Source: an uncultured Lachnospiraceae bacterium (GTDB lineage: Bacteria; Bacillota; Clostridia; Lachnospirales; Lachnospiraceae). From it: a DNA stretch of 30,786 nt. This document shows positions 1 through 7,723 of the stretch, piece by piece. A program made the position numbers and the translations under genes. The notes beneath the pieces were generated by a model. It was given only the letters and a program-made list of their open reading frames with translations. It was not told the origin of the DNA and searched no databases. The DNA lies in contig CAJURH010000003.1 of NCBI GenBank assembly GCA_910588775.1, forward strand, positions 106,346-137,131, given 5' to 3'. The first letter of the stretch is position 1. Every line of letters begins with the position of its first letter.

Positions 1-140
1 TAAATGGGCATACCAAAGATAGGGTGACGGTCAAACTTCTGGGCGGCGATCTGCAGATTCACTGGGACAGACAAAAAGGGCAGGTCTATATGACTGGCCC
101 GGCGGCTGAGGTGTTCAGCGGCCAGATGGATATAGAATAA
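1..140 (+). CDS. dapF: Diaminopimelate epimerase, C-terminal end (partial)
   Basis: The last 45 codons of a gene cut by the window edge read in frame 3 and stop at TAA 138-140. The fragment contains VKLLGGDL, a W-D-R segment and VYMTGPA, which match the C-terminal strand region of DapF, the enzyme that converts LL- to meso-diaminopimelate for lysine and peptidoglycan synthesis. The catalytic cysteines lie upstream of the window and cannot be checked. It sits 21 bases before dapL, whose product makes LL-diaminopimelate, so the two form a natural lysine/cell-wall operon. The family call rests on a short stretch plus this context. Confidence 0.82.
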   Translation, partial: NGHTKDRVTVKLLGGDLQIHWDRQKGQVYMTGPAAEVFSGQMDIE

Positions 141-161
141 AAGGATATGAGGGAGGACGCG

Positions 162-1376
162 ATGTTTAAGATTAATGAGAATTATTTGAAGCTTCCGGGG
201 AGTTATCTTTTCTCCACAATCGGCAAGAAGGTGGCGGCGTTTACGAAAGACAATCCGGATAAAGAGATTATCCGGCTGGGAATTGGGGATGTGACGCAGC
301 CATTGGCGCCGGCCATTATCGAGGCGCTGCACAGTGCGGTGGATGACATGGCCCATGCGGAGACTTTTCACGGGTATGCGCCAGACCTGGGATACGATTT
401 CCTCCGGGAGGCCATTGTGAAAAATGATTATGAACCCAGAGGATGTCAGATAACTGCGGACGAGGTCTTTGTATCCGATGGGGCTAAGTGTGATTCCTCC
501 AATATACAGGAGATATTCAGCGCGGACAGTAAGATTGCCGTGTGCGATCCGGTTTATCCTGTTTACGTGGACAGCAATGTGATGGCGGGTAGAACTGGGA
601 CCTATGACGCGAAGACGGAGACATGGAGCGATGTGATCTATATGCCTTGCACCGCGGCAAACGATTTTGTGCCGGAATTGCCCAAAGAAACGCCGGATTT
701 GATTTACCTGTGTTACCCCAACAATCCCACAGGGGCCACGTTGACGAAGAATCAGCTTCAGGAATGGGTGGACTACGCCAACAAGAATGGATCGGTGATT
801 ATCTACGATGCGGCGTATGAGGCGTATATTTCCCAGGAAAACGTGCCCCATTCCATTTATGAGTGCACAGGAGCCAGGACTTGCGCCATTGAGCTGCGAA
901 GCTTTTCCAAAAACGCCGGGTTCACCGGAACCCGCCTGGGATTCACGGTGATTCCCAAGGAATTGAAATGCGGGGACGTCTCCCTGCATGCGCTGTGGGC
1001 CAGAAGGCATGGGACCAAGTATAACGGCGCGCCATATATCGTCCAGAAGGCCGGGGAAGCGGTTTATTCAGAGAGGGGCAAGGCGCAGTTGAGGGAACAG
1101 GTGGCCTATTATATGAAGAACGCGGCGGTAATTCGAGAGGGCTTGGCGGAAGCGGGTTATCAGGCGTCTGGCGGCATTGACGCGCCCTATATCTGGATGC
1201 AGACGCCCGGCGGCATGAGTTCATGGGAATTCTTCGACTATTTGCTGGAGAAGGCCAATGTGGTGGGAACGCCCGGTTCCGGGTTTGGGCCCAGCGGGGA
1301 AGGCTGCTTCAGATTGACGGCTTTTGGAACTTATGAGAATACGCTGGCCGCTATGGAGCGCATCAGAAAATTATAA
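162..1376 (+). CDS. dapL: LL-diaminopimelate aminotransferase
   Basis: This PLP enzyme (404 residues) transfers an amino group from glutamate to tetrahydrodipicolinate, giving LL-diaminopimelate in one step and bypassing the succinylase/acetylase routes. The fold-type I aminotransferase signature is visible: YPNNPTG near residues 185-191, a D-x-A-Y segment near 216-219, and the PLP lysine in SFSKNAGFTG (K250). The N terminus (NENYLKLPGSYLF) and the length are typical of DapL. An in-frame ATG lies at 147, but GGGAGG at 151-156 is 5 bases ahead of the ATG at 162, and the family N terminus starts there, so 162 is chosen. It follows dapF and precedes gatC by 11 bases, consistent with one transcript. 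Confidence 0.95.
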   Translation: MFKINENYLKLPGSYLFSTIGKKVAAFTKDNPDKEIIRLGIGDVTQPLAPAIIEALHSAVDDMAHAETFHGYAPDLGYDFLREAIVKNDYEPRGCQITADEVFVSDGAKCDSSNIQEIFSADSKIAVCDPVYPVYVDSNVMAGRTGTYDAKTETWSDVIYMPCTAANDFVPELPKETPDLIYLCYPNNPTGATLTKNQLQEWVDYANKNGSVIIYDAAYEAYISQENVPHSIYECTGARTCAIELRSFSKNAGFTGTRLGFTVIPKELKCGDVSLHALWARRHGTKYNGAPYIVQKAGEAVYSERGKAQLREQVAYYMKNAAVIREGLAEAGYQASGGIDAPYIWMQTPGGMSSWEFFDYLLEKANVVGTPGSGFGPSGEGCFRLTAFGTYENTLAAMERIRKL

Positions 1377-1387
1377 GGAGTAAAGTT

Positions 1388-1684
1388 ATGGCGAATGTGA
1401 TTAGTGATGAAACCATTGATTATGTGGGAATTTTGTCTAAATTAGAGCTTTCGGATGTGGAGAAGGAACAGGCGAAAAAGGACATGGGCCGGATGCTGGA
1501 TTATATTGATATGTTAAATGAGCTGGACACCAGTCAGGTGGAACCTATGTCCCATGTGTTCCCGGTGCACAACGTTTTCCGGGAGGATGTTGTGACCAAC
1601 GGGGATGAGAGGGACGCGGTTCTGGCCAATGCGCCGGAGCAAAAGGATGGACAGTTCCAGGTGCCCAAGACGGTTGAATCTTGA
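1388..1684 (+). CDS. gatC: Asp-tRNA(Asn)/Glu-tRNA(Gln) amidotransferase subunit C
   Basis: GatC (98 residues) is the small wrapping subunit that stabilises GatA-GatB in the complex that converts misacylated Asp-tRNA(Asn) or Glu-tRNA(Gln) to the amide form. The protein shows the family pattern: I-S-D-E at the start, a LSKLELSD segment near 16-23, a helix ending in MLDYIDMLNELDTS, then EPMSHVFP, which in the family lies along GatA, and a conserved D-x-V-x-x-x-x-x-R stretch. AAGGAG at 1375-1380 serves the ATG. No gatA or gatB is adjacent; instead the stop overlaps the TTG start of an asparaginase by four bases (TTGA), so this is a split gatC coupled to another amide-related enzyme. Confidence 0.9.
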   Translation: MANVISDETIDYVGILSKLELSDVEKEQAKKDMGRMLDYIDMLNELDTSQVEPMSHVFPVHNVFREDVVTNGDERDAVLANAPEQKDGQFQVPKTVES

Positions 1685-2682
1685 AGAAAATACTTTTGCT
1701 TGCCACAGGCGGCACAATCGCCTCTCAGCCCACGGCCACTGGGTTGGCGCCGCGGCTTTCGCCTGAGGTTTTCCTTGAGCGGATGCCGCAGTTAGGCGAT
1801 ATCTGTGAAATAGAGGCGGACACGCTTTTTAGCCTGGACAGCTCCAGCATCCGGCCGGAACACTGGCAGCGGATGGCCAGAAGGATTTACCGGGAGCTTC
1901 CCCATGTGGACGGCGTTGTGCTCTGTCATGGGACGGATACCATGGCGTATACGGCTGCCGCGCTTTTTTCCATGTTGCCGGGGCTTCATAAACCGGTGAT
2001 TCTCACTGGGTCCCAGCTTCCCTTTGAGGCGGAGCATACAGACGCGGTGCGGAATCTGGAAGACGCCTGCCGGGTCTGCGCCAGCGGGAAATTTCCCGGC
2101 GTTTATATTGTATTTGACGGGGAGATTATCTCCGGGATTTGCGCCAGCAAGGCGCACACGGTGGATTTTCACGGGTTTGCCAGCGTCAATTATCCCAGCG
2201 CGGGAACTATAAAAAACGGCGCCATTCATAAGAACGGTCAGTTTCAGCCGCCGCACCCGGTTTCTGGAACGGGCGCGCAGTTAAAGGACGCGTTAAACCC
2301 GAAGGTGATCTGTCTGAAATTAACGCCGGGACTTGACGGGCGTATGTTGGATGTTGTGCGGGAGCAGGGGGTTGCCGGGGTGATTCTGGAGGCTTTTGGC
2401 GCCGGAGGGATTCCCTGTGCAGACGACAGCTTTCTGGAAGCCATTGATCGCTGTGCAAAACAAGGGATTCCGGTGGCGGTCACCACCCAGTGCAGTCACG
2501 GTCCGGCGAATCTGGGTGTTTACGAGGTGGGCGTGAAAGCGGCCATGGCCGGGGCCATCTGCGGACAGAGCATGTCCAGGGAAATGCTGGCGGTTCGGTT
2601 GATGTGGGCGCTGGGGCAGATGGAGGGCGCGAAGGATGCAAAAGATATGGAGCAGATACGTAAGATGTTATTCCAATGGTAG
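1681..2682 (+). CDS. Type I L-asparaginase
   Basis: This 333-residue protein should hydrolyse asparagine to aspartate and ammonia. It has both asparaginase catalytic signatures: ATGGTIAS near the N terminus (T12) and HGTDTM at 83-88 (T85, D86), with K157 in SKAHT as the expected third element and DSSSI at 53-57 for substrate binding. There is no signal peptide, which fits the cytoplasmic, lower-affinity type I (AnsA-like) class rather than the periplasmic type II. The start is TTG at 1681, inside the gatC stop (TTGA overlap), which implies translational coupling. It supplies aspartate to the same pathway served by dapL upstream. A glutaminase side activity cannot be judged. Confidence 0.9.
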   Translation: MKKILLLATGGTIASQPTATGLAPRLSPEVFLERMPQLGDICEIEADTLFSLDSSSIRPEHWQRMARRIYRELPHVDGVVLCHGTDTMAYTAAALFSMLPGLHKPVILTGSQLPFEAEHTDAVRNLEDACRVCASGKFPGVYIVFDGEIISGICASKAHTVDFHGFASVNYPSAGTIKNGAIHKNGQFQPPHPVSGTGAQLKDALNPKVICLKLTPGLDGRMLDVVREQGVAGVILEAFGAGGIPCADDSFLEAIDRCAKQGIPVAVTTQCSHGPANLGVYEVGVKAAMAGAICGQSMSREMLAVRLMWALGQMEGAKDAKDMEQIRKMLFQW

Positions 2683-2699
2683 TAATTGCGGATGAAACA

Positions 2700-2732
2700 C
2701 GGGACAGCGGTTGTTATATAGCCGCTGTCCCG
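2700..2732. terminator. Bidirectional hairpin between asparaginase and alcohol dehydrogenase
   Basis: An 11-bp perfect stem, CGGGACAGCGG at 2700-2710 with CCGCTGTCCCG at 2722-2732, has an 11-base loop. TTT follows on both strands, but the T-tracts are short. The stop codon of the minus-strand dehydrogenase (2714-2716) lies in the loop, so the last codons of that gene are also one stem arm. Confidence 0.7.
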
Positions 2733-3913
2733 TTTGCAATTTGGTAGATTTTTTCCATGTCTTTTAGGTTCAGGTGTTTGAACATGCCGATGGTGCGGGT
2801 GTCTTCGTGGCTGCATTTGAAGGCCAGTTCCTGAATCTGGCTGTCGGTTAATGTAAGGCCCAGTTCTTTTAGATTGGTGGGCATTTGGATGGAGCGGAAG
2901 AAGTCTTCCATGGCTTCGATGCCCGCCAGGGCTGTTTTTTCAAAGTCCATGCCATCGCAAGGGATGCCGAATACGTTGGTGGCGAACTGGGCGAAACGTT
3001 CAGGATTCGCGTCGTAGACGTACCTGGCCCAGCTTCCCCAGATGGCCGCCAGCCCGGCGCCGTGGGTTACGTCAAACATGCCGCTTAACTCGTGTTCCAG
3101 TTGGTGGCAGGCCCAATCGCCGCCGCCTGTGCCGCAGCCCATCAGTCCGTTATGGGACAGGCTGCCCGCCCACATGACTTCTGCCCGGGCGTTGTAGTTG
3201 CCCGGCTCTTTCAGCAGAATGCGGGCGTTGTAGATTACCGTTTGCATCAGCGCTTCGCTCATGCCGTCTACGATTTCCATGGTCTCGATATTTACAAAAT
3301 ACCGCTCCATGGTGTGCATCAGGATATCCACGCAGCCGCTCTCGGTCTGGTATTGGGGCAGACTGTAGGTGAGCCGGGGATTTAGAAGGGCGAATTTGCA
3401 CCGGCAGGCGTCGCTGTGGCAGCCCCGTTTCAGCCATCCGTTTTCGTTGGTGATTACGGAGGAATCACTGGTCTCGCTTCCGGCGGCGGCTATGGTCACG
3501 ACGGCGCCTATGGGCAGACATTTGTGGGGAATCTGGGTTTTGGTGTAATATTCCCACACGTTCACTTCCGGATTGGCCACGCCGTAGCCGATGGCTTTGG
3601 CGGAGTCGATGACGCTGCCGCCGCCCACTGCCAGAATGAAGTCTACGCCTTCTTTTTTGCATAAATCAATGCCTTCATAGACTTTGGAAAGCCGTGGATT
3701 GGGAACCACGCCGCCCAGGGTTACATAGTTCACGCCCGCTTCTTTTAAGGAAGCGCAGACTTCGTCCAGAAGGCCGGACTCTTTGGCGCTTTTTCCGCCG
3801 TAATGGACCAAGGCTTTTTTGCAGTCCAGTTCCAGGATGAGCGGTCCGGCCTGCTGGTGGGTGTCTTTGCCGAAAACCACCCGGGTGGGCGTATATAATT
3901 CAAAATTTCTCAT
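2714..3913 (-). CDS. Iron-containing alcohol dehydrogenase (butanol dehydrogenase type)
   Basis: This 399-residue protein belongs to the Fe-ADH family and probably interconverts aldehydes and primary alcohols with NAD(P)H during fermentation. The nucleotide-binding GGGSVIDSAKAIG lies at 97-109. Metal ligands appear at D196 and H200 (CVDILMHTME), H270 and H284 (THGAGLAAIWGSW). The spacings resemble BdhA/YqhD enzymes, with long-chain glycerol or lactaldehyde dehydrogenases less likely. TCCTCCT at 3924-3930 (AGGAGGA on the coding strand) precedes the ATG. The gene is monocistronic, divergent from glyA, with a good promoter at 3992-4020, and ends inside a shared terminator. Substrate cannot be told from sequence. 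Confidence 0.92.
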   Translation of the reverse strand: MRNFELYTPTRVVFGKDTHQQAGPLILELDCKKALVHYGGKSAKESGLLDEVCASLKEAGVNYVTLGGVVPNPRLSKVYEGIDLCKKEGVDFILAVGGGSVIDSAKAIGYGVANPEVNVWEYYTKTQIPHKCLPIGAVVTIAAAGSETSDSSVITNENGWLKRGCHSDACRCKFALLNPRLTYSLPQYQTESGCVDILMHTMERYFVNIETMEIVDGMSEALMQTVIYNARILLKEPGNYNARAEVMWAGSLSHNGLMGCGTGGGDWACHQLEHELSGMFDVTHGAGLAAIWGSWARYVYDANPERFAQFATNVFGIPCDGMDFEKTALAGIEAMEDFFRSIQMPTNLKELGLTLTDSQIQELAFKCSHEDTRTIGMFKHLNLKDMEKIYQIANGTAAI

Positions 3914-3991
3914 GTTTTTTATGTCCTCCTCGAATTTATAGAGAGCTTATCGTCTGTCTGTGATGGGAATATCTGTTTTATTCTAAAAAAT

Positions 3992-4020
3992 ATTTTACCA
4001 CATTTCGGGGCGTGTTTCAA
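3992..4020 (-). promoter_or_regulatory. Sigma-A promoter of the alcohol dehydrogenase
   Basis: On the minus strand TTGAAA (4015-4020) and TAAAAT (3992-3997) are separated by 17 bases. The start codon is about 80 bases downstream. Confidence 0.7.
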
Positions 4021-4105
4021 TTTCCATTCTATGTTTGAAAACGCATTTCTTACTTTTCGGCATAACCGACGTGTTTTCCCTACACGGATATTTGTGTTTA
4101 TTAGG

Positions 4106-4134
4106 TTGACGCGTGACAGGGTTCCAGATATAAT
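4106..4134 (+). promoter_or_regulatory. Sigma-A promoter of glyA
   Basis: TTGACG at 4106-4111 and a perfect TATAAT at 4129-4134 have a 17-base spacer. The expected transcript start is about 40 bases before the glyA ATG. No riboswitch-like structure is apparent in this short leader. Confidence 0.82.
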
Positions 4135-4180
4135 GTAGATAGATGTCACAGGGTTTTTTTAGATTATGGAGGAAATGCTT

Positions 4181-5419
4181 ATGTATTCCATGCGCGATAT
4201 TGAGAGTATGGACCCGGAAATTGCGAGCCTAATACAGGCGGAAGTGGACAGGCAAAATTCCCATCTGGAGCTGATAGCTTCGGAGAACTGGGTGAGTAAG
4301 GCCGTTATGTCTGCTATGGGTAGCGCCCTGACCAATAAATACGCGGAAGGGTACCCGGGAAATCGTTTTTATGGCGGCTGCGACTGTGTGGATCAAGTGG
4401 AGAAGCTGGCCATTGAGCGTGCGAAGAAGTTGTTCCAGTGCACATACGCCAATGTACAGCCTCATTCCGGTTCTCAGGCGAATATGGCTGTTTATTTTGC
4501 GCTGCTTCGCCCGGGAGATACGATTCTGGGGATGGATTTAGCCCACGGCGGGCACCTGACTCATGGAAGTCCGACGAATATGTCCGGCACGTTTTTCCGG
4601 GTGTATTCTTACGGGACGGATGACAATGGGGTTTTGGATTATGAACAGGTGGAGCAGCTTGCCCTTAAATACAAGCCGAAGCTGATTGTAGCGGGCGCAA
4701 GCGCATATGGACGGATTATAGATTTTAAGAGATTCCGGGAAATTGCTGACAAGGTGGGAGCGTATCTGATGGCGGATATTGCCCATATTGCGGGATTGAT
4801 TGCCGGCGGTGTGCATCCCAGCCCGATTCCTTATGCCCATGTGACTGCCAGCACCACCCATAAGACCATGCGGGGACCCAGAGGCGGCTTGATCCTAAGC
4901 AGCAAGGAGTTTGCCGAAAAGCATGATTTGGATAAAGCCATATTTCCAGGCACCCAGGGCGGTCCGCTGATGCACGTGATCGCGGCCAAGGCCGTGTGCT
5001 TCCAGGAGGCTTTGCAGCCAGCCTATAAGGAATATGCTCAAAATGTGGTGAAGAACGCGGCTGCGCTGTGTGAGGGATTGAAGAAGAGGGGCGTTAAGAT
5101 TGTATCTGGGAAGACGGAGAACCATCTGATGCTGGTGGATCTGGCCGTAAATGGCAAGACGGGCAAGCAGATGGAGAAATGGCTGGACGAGGCCAATATT
5201 ACCTGCAATAAGAACGCCATTCCCAACGATCCCCAGTCGCCTTTTGTGACCAGCGGCATCCGTCTGGGAACGGCGGCTGTGACTGCCAGAGGCATGAACG
5301 CGGAAGACATGGACAAGATTGCCCAGGCCGTCGCGTTGGTGGTGGATGATTCGGAGAATATTGCCCAGGCCAGGGAGATTGTGAAAAAATTGACAGACCA
5401 GTATCCGTTGGAAGGATGA
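4181..5419 (+). CDS. glyA: Serine hydroxymethyltransferase
   Basis: GlyA (412 residues) interconverts serine and glycine with tetrahydrofolate, the main source of one-carbon units for purines and thymidylate. The PLP lysine is in STTHKTMRGPRGG (K228). Other family blocks are ELIASENW (31-38), NKYAEGYPGNRFYGG (52-66), the H-S-G-S-Q segment near 95-99 and ADIAHIAGLIAGG near 198-210. GGAGGA at 4168-4173 is 7 bases before ATG 4181; the in-frame ATG at 4166 overlaps this site and the one at 4175 is too close, so 4181 is taken. An 84-base gap without an obvious terminator leads to nrdD, so the two nucleotide-supply genes may share a transcript. Confidence 0.96.
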   Translation: MYSMRDIESMDPEIASLIQAEVDRQNSHLELIASENWVSKAVMSAMGSALTNKYAEGYPGNRFYGGCDCVDQVEKLAIERAKKLFQCTYANVQPHSGSQANMAVYFALLRPGDTILGMDLAHGGHLTHGSPTNMSGTFFRVYSYGTDDNGVLDYEQVEQLALKYKPKLIVAGASAYGRIIDFKRFREIADKVGAYLMADIAHIAGLIAGGVHPSPIPYAHVTASTTHKTMRGPRGGLILSSKEFAEKHDLDKAIFPGTQGGPLMHVIAAKAVCFQEALQPAYKEYAQNVVKNAAALCEGLKKRGVKIVSGKTENHLMLVDLAVNGKTGKQMEKWLDEANITCNKNAIPNDPQSPFVTSGIRLGTAAVTARGMNAEDMDKIAQAVALVVDDSENIAQAREIVKKLTDQYPLEG

Positions 5420-5503
5420 TTCAGGCGATAGGGAAACTTTGTTCATAGTATCGGTGTTTCACGGTTGCCTGTGATGGAGATTATGCGACAGGAGAAGAGG
5501 AAG

Positions 5504-7639
5504 ATGGTTTGTATTATTAAGAAAGACGGCACCCGGGAGGAATTTAACGCGGAGAAAATCGTGACTGCGGTGAATAAGTCCGCCGCCCGCATCCTGTATA
5601 CGTTTACGCCGGAGGAGACCGGGTTTATCTGTAAATTCGCCACAGAGCGGGCCGAGTCTCTGGGAAAAAGCGAGATTCCCATTCAGGATATGCATAACAT
5701 TGTGGAGGGCGCGCTGGAGAAGGTCAACCCCGCAGTGGCCAAAAGCTACCGGGATTACCGGAATTACAAGCTGGATTTCATTCATATGATGGATGATGTT
5801 TATACAAAGAGTCAAGCCATCCGCTATATTGGAGATAAGAGCAATGCAAATACAGACAGTGCTTTGGTTGCCACCAAGCGAAGCCTGATTTTTAACGAAC
5901 TGAACAAAGAGCTGTACCGGAAATTCTTCATGAACCGGAACGAGCTGCAGGCGTGCAAGGACGGATATATCTATATTCATGACCAGTCAGCCAGGTTGGA
6001 CACCATGAACTGCTGCCTGTTCAATGTGGCCAACGTGCTAAAGGGCGGTTTTGAGATGGGAAACGTCTGGTACAACGAGCCGAAGACGCTGGATACGGCA
6101 TTCGACGTGATGGGAGATATTATCTTAAGCACGGCGGCCCAGCAGTACGGCGGTTTCACCGTGCCGGAAGTGGACAAGATTCTGGGTCCTTACGCCCAGA
6201 AAAGCTACGATAAATATTACAAAGAATTTCTGAAATATGCCGGCGAAGATTGGAACGGCAGAGAAGAGAAAGCTAGGGAATACGCCTGGGATAAAGTGCG
6301 CCGGGATTACGACCAGGGATGGCAGGGAATCGAGTATAAATTAAATACCGTGGGTTCCTCCCGCGGGGATTATCCCTTCGTGACGGTGACCATGGGCCTG
6401 GGCGTGGAGCCTTTTGAAAAAATGTGCAATCTTTCGCTTCTGAAGGTCCACATGGGCGGCCAGGGAAAAGCGGGCCACAGAAAGCCTGTGCTGTTTCCCA
6501 AGATCGTATTTCTCTACGACGAGAATCTCCATGGGCCGGGAAAGCCCTGTGAGGATGTGTTTGAAGCCGGGGTGGACTGTTCGGCGAAGACCATGTATCC
6601 GGACTGGCTGTCTCTGACGGGAAAAGGCTATATTGCCAGTATGTATAAGCAGTACGGCAAAGTGATAAGTCCCATGGGGTGTCGGGCTTTCTTAAGTCCC
6701 TGGTACGAGAGAGGGGGCATGAACCCGGCGGACGACGCGGACGCGCCGGTATTTGTGGGACGCTTTAACATTGGCGCCGTTAGTCTGCACCTTCCCATGA
6801 TTTTGGCAAAAGCCAGAGCACAGAGCCGGGATTTCTACGAGGTTCTGGATTTCTATCTGGAGATGATTCGGGATTTACACAAAAGGACTTATGAATACCT
6901 GGGGCAGATGAAGGCGTCCACCAATCCGCTGGCCTACTGTGAGGGTGGTTTTTACGGGGGTAATCTAAAGCCCCATGAGCGGATTCGGAAACTTTTAAAG
7001 CCAATGACCGCGTCCTTTGGAATCACGGCGCTGAATGAGCTGCAGGAGCTGTACAATGGGAAATCCATAGCCGAAGACGGAAAATTCGCCCTGGAAGTCT
7101 TGCAGTATATCAACCAGAAAGTGAATCATTATAAAGAAGAAGACGGCAATCTCTATGCCATTTACGGAACCCCGGCGGAGAGCCTCTGCGGCCTGCAGGT
7201 GGAACAGTTTCGCAAGATGTACGGCATTGTGGAAAATGTGTCCGACCGTCCTTATGTGAGCAACAGTTTCCACTGTCATGTGACGGAGGACATCACGCCC
7301 ATACAGAAGCAGGATCTGGAAGGGCGGTTCTGGGAACTTTGCAACGGCGGGAAAATTCAGTATGTGCGCTATCCCATTGATTATAATAAGGAAGCGATTC
7401 GCACGCTTATCCGCAGGGCCATGGAGCTGGGGTATTATGAAGGCGTGAACCTGTCATTGGCGTACTGTGATGACTGTGGCCATGAAGAGTTGGATATGGA
7501 TGTATGTCCTGAATGTGGGTCTAAGAATCTGACCAAAATCGACCGCATGAACGGATACCTGTCTTATAGCCGCGTCCATGGAGACACCCGCTTAAATGCG
7601 GCGAAGATGGCGGAGATAGCGGAGAGGAAGTCCATGTAA
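5504..7639 (+). CDS. nrdD: Anaerobic ribonucleoside-triphosphate reductase (class III)
   Basis: NrdD (711 residues) reduces ribonucleotides to deoxyribonucleotides with an oxygen-sensitive glycyl radical. An ATP-cone regulatory domain occupies about residues 1-90 (KKDGTREEFNAEKIV). NCCLFNV (about 169-175) and MGCRAFLSPW (C393) match the active-site cysteine regions of the family. Near the C terminus a four-cysteine zinc site (C655, C658, C668, C671) precedes RMNGYLS, whose glycine (G684) is the predicted radical site. Start 5504 is preferred over an upstream TTG because the ATP cone begins here and AGGAG lies 9 bases ahead. The activase nrdG, often next door, is not in this window; the next gene is convergent. 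Confidence 0.95.
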   Translation: MVCIIKKDGTREEFNAEKIVTAVNKSAARILYTFTPEETGFICKFATERAESLGKSEIPIQDMHNIVEGALEKVNPAVAKSYRDYRNYKLDFIHMMDDVYTKSQAIRYIGDKSNANTDSALVATKRSLIFNELNKELYRKFFMNRNELQACKDGYIYIHDQSARLDTMNCCLFNVANVLKGGFEMGNVWYNEPKTLDTAFDVMGDIILSTAAQQYGGFTVPEVDKILGPYAQKSYDKYYKEFLKYAGEDWNGREEKAREYAWDKVRRDYDQGWQGIEYKLNTVGSSRGDYPFVTVTMGLGVEPFEKMCNLSLLKVHMGGQGKAGHRKPVLFPKIVFLYDENLHGPGKPCEDVFEAGVDCSAKTMYPDWLSLTGKGYIASMYKQYGKVISPMGCRAFLSPWYERGGMNPADDADAPVFVGRFNIGAVSLHLPMILAKARAQSRDFYEVLDFYLEMIRDLHKRTYEYLGQMKASTNPLAYCEGGFYGGNLKPHERIRKLLKPMTASFGITALNELQELYNGKSIAEDGKFALEVLQYINQKVNHYKEEDGNLYAIYGTPAESLCGLQVEQFRKMYGIVENVSDRPYVSNSFHCHVTEDITPIQKQDLEGRFWELCNGGKIQYVRYPIDYNKEAIRTLIRRAMELGYYEGVNLSLAYCDDCGHEELDMDVCPECGSKNLTKIDRMNGYLSYSRVHGDTRLNAAKMAEIAERKSM

Positions 7640-7680
7640 TAAAAAAATCCTGACGTGCAGGAATTTCCTATTCGATAAAA

Positions 7681-7712
7681 AACAGCGTTGTCTGTCTGTG
7701 GACAACGCTGTT
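7681..7712. terminator. Bidirectional terminator between nrdD and the secreted Trx-Fn3 gene
   Basis: A 12-bp perfect stem, AACAGCGTTGTC (7681-7692) with GACAACGCTGTT (7701-7712), has an 8-base loop. The preceding A-run becomes a TTTTT tract on the minus strand, so it is strongest for the minus-strand gene ending at 7724. Confidence 0.8.
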
Positions 7713-7723
7713 TTCGCTGCAAT

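Noticed and set aside
4021..4165. Possible glycine or folate riboswitch upstream of glyA
   Set aside because: The leader after the promoter is only about 40 bases and no conserved core was seen.
5465..5503. Upstream TTG start giving NrdD 13 extra residues
   Set aside because: The ATP-cone domain begins at 5504 and a better ribosome site serves that ATG.
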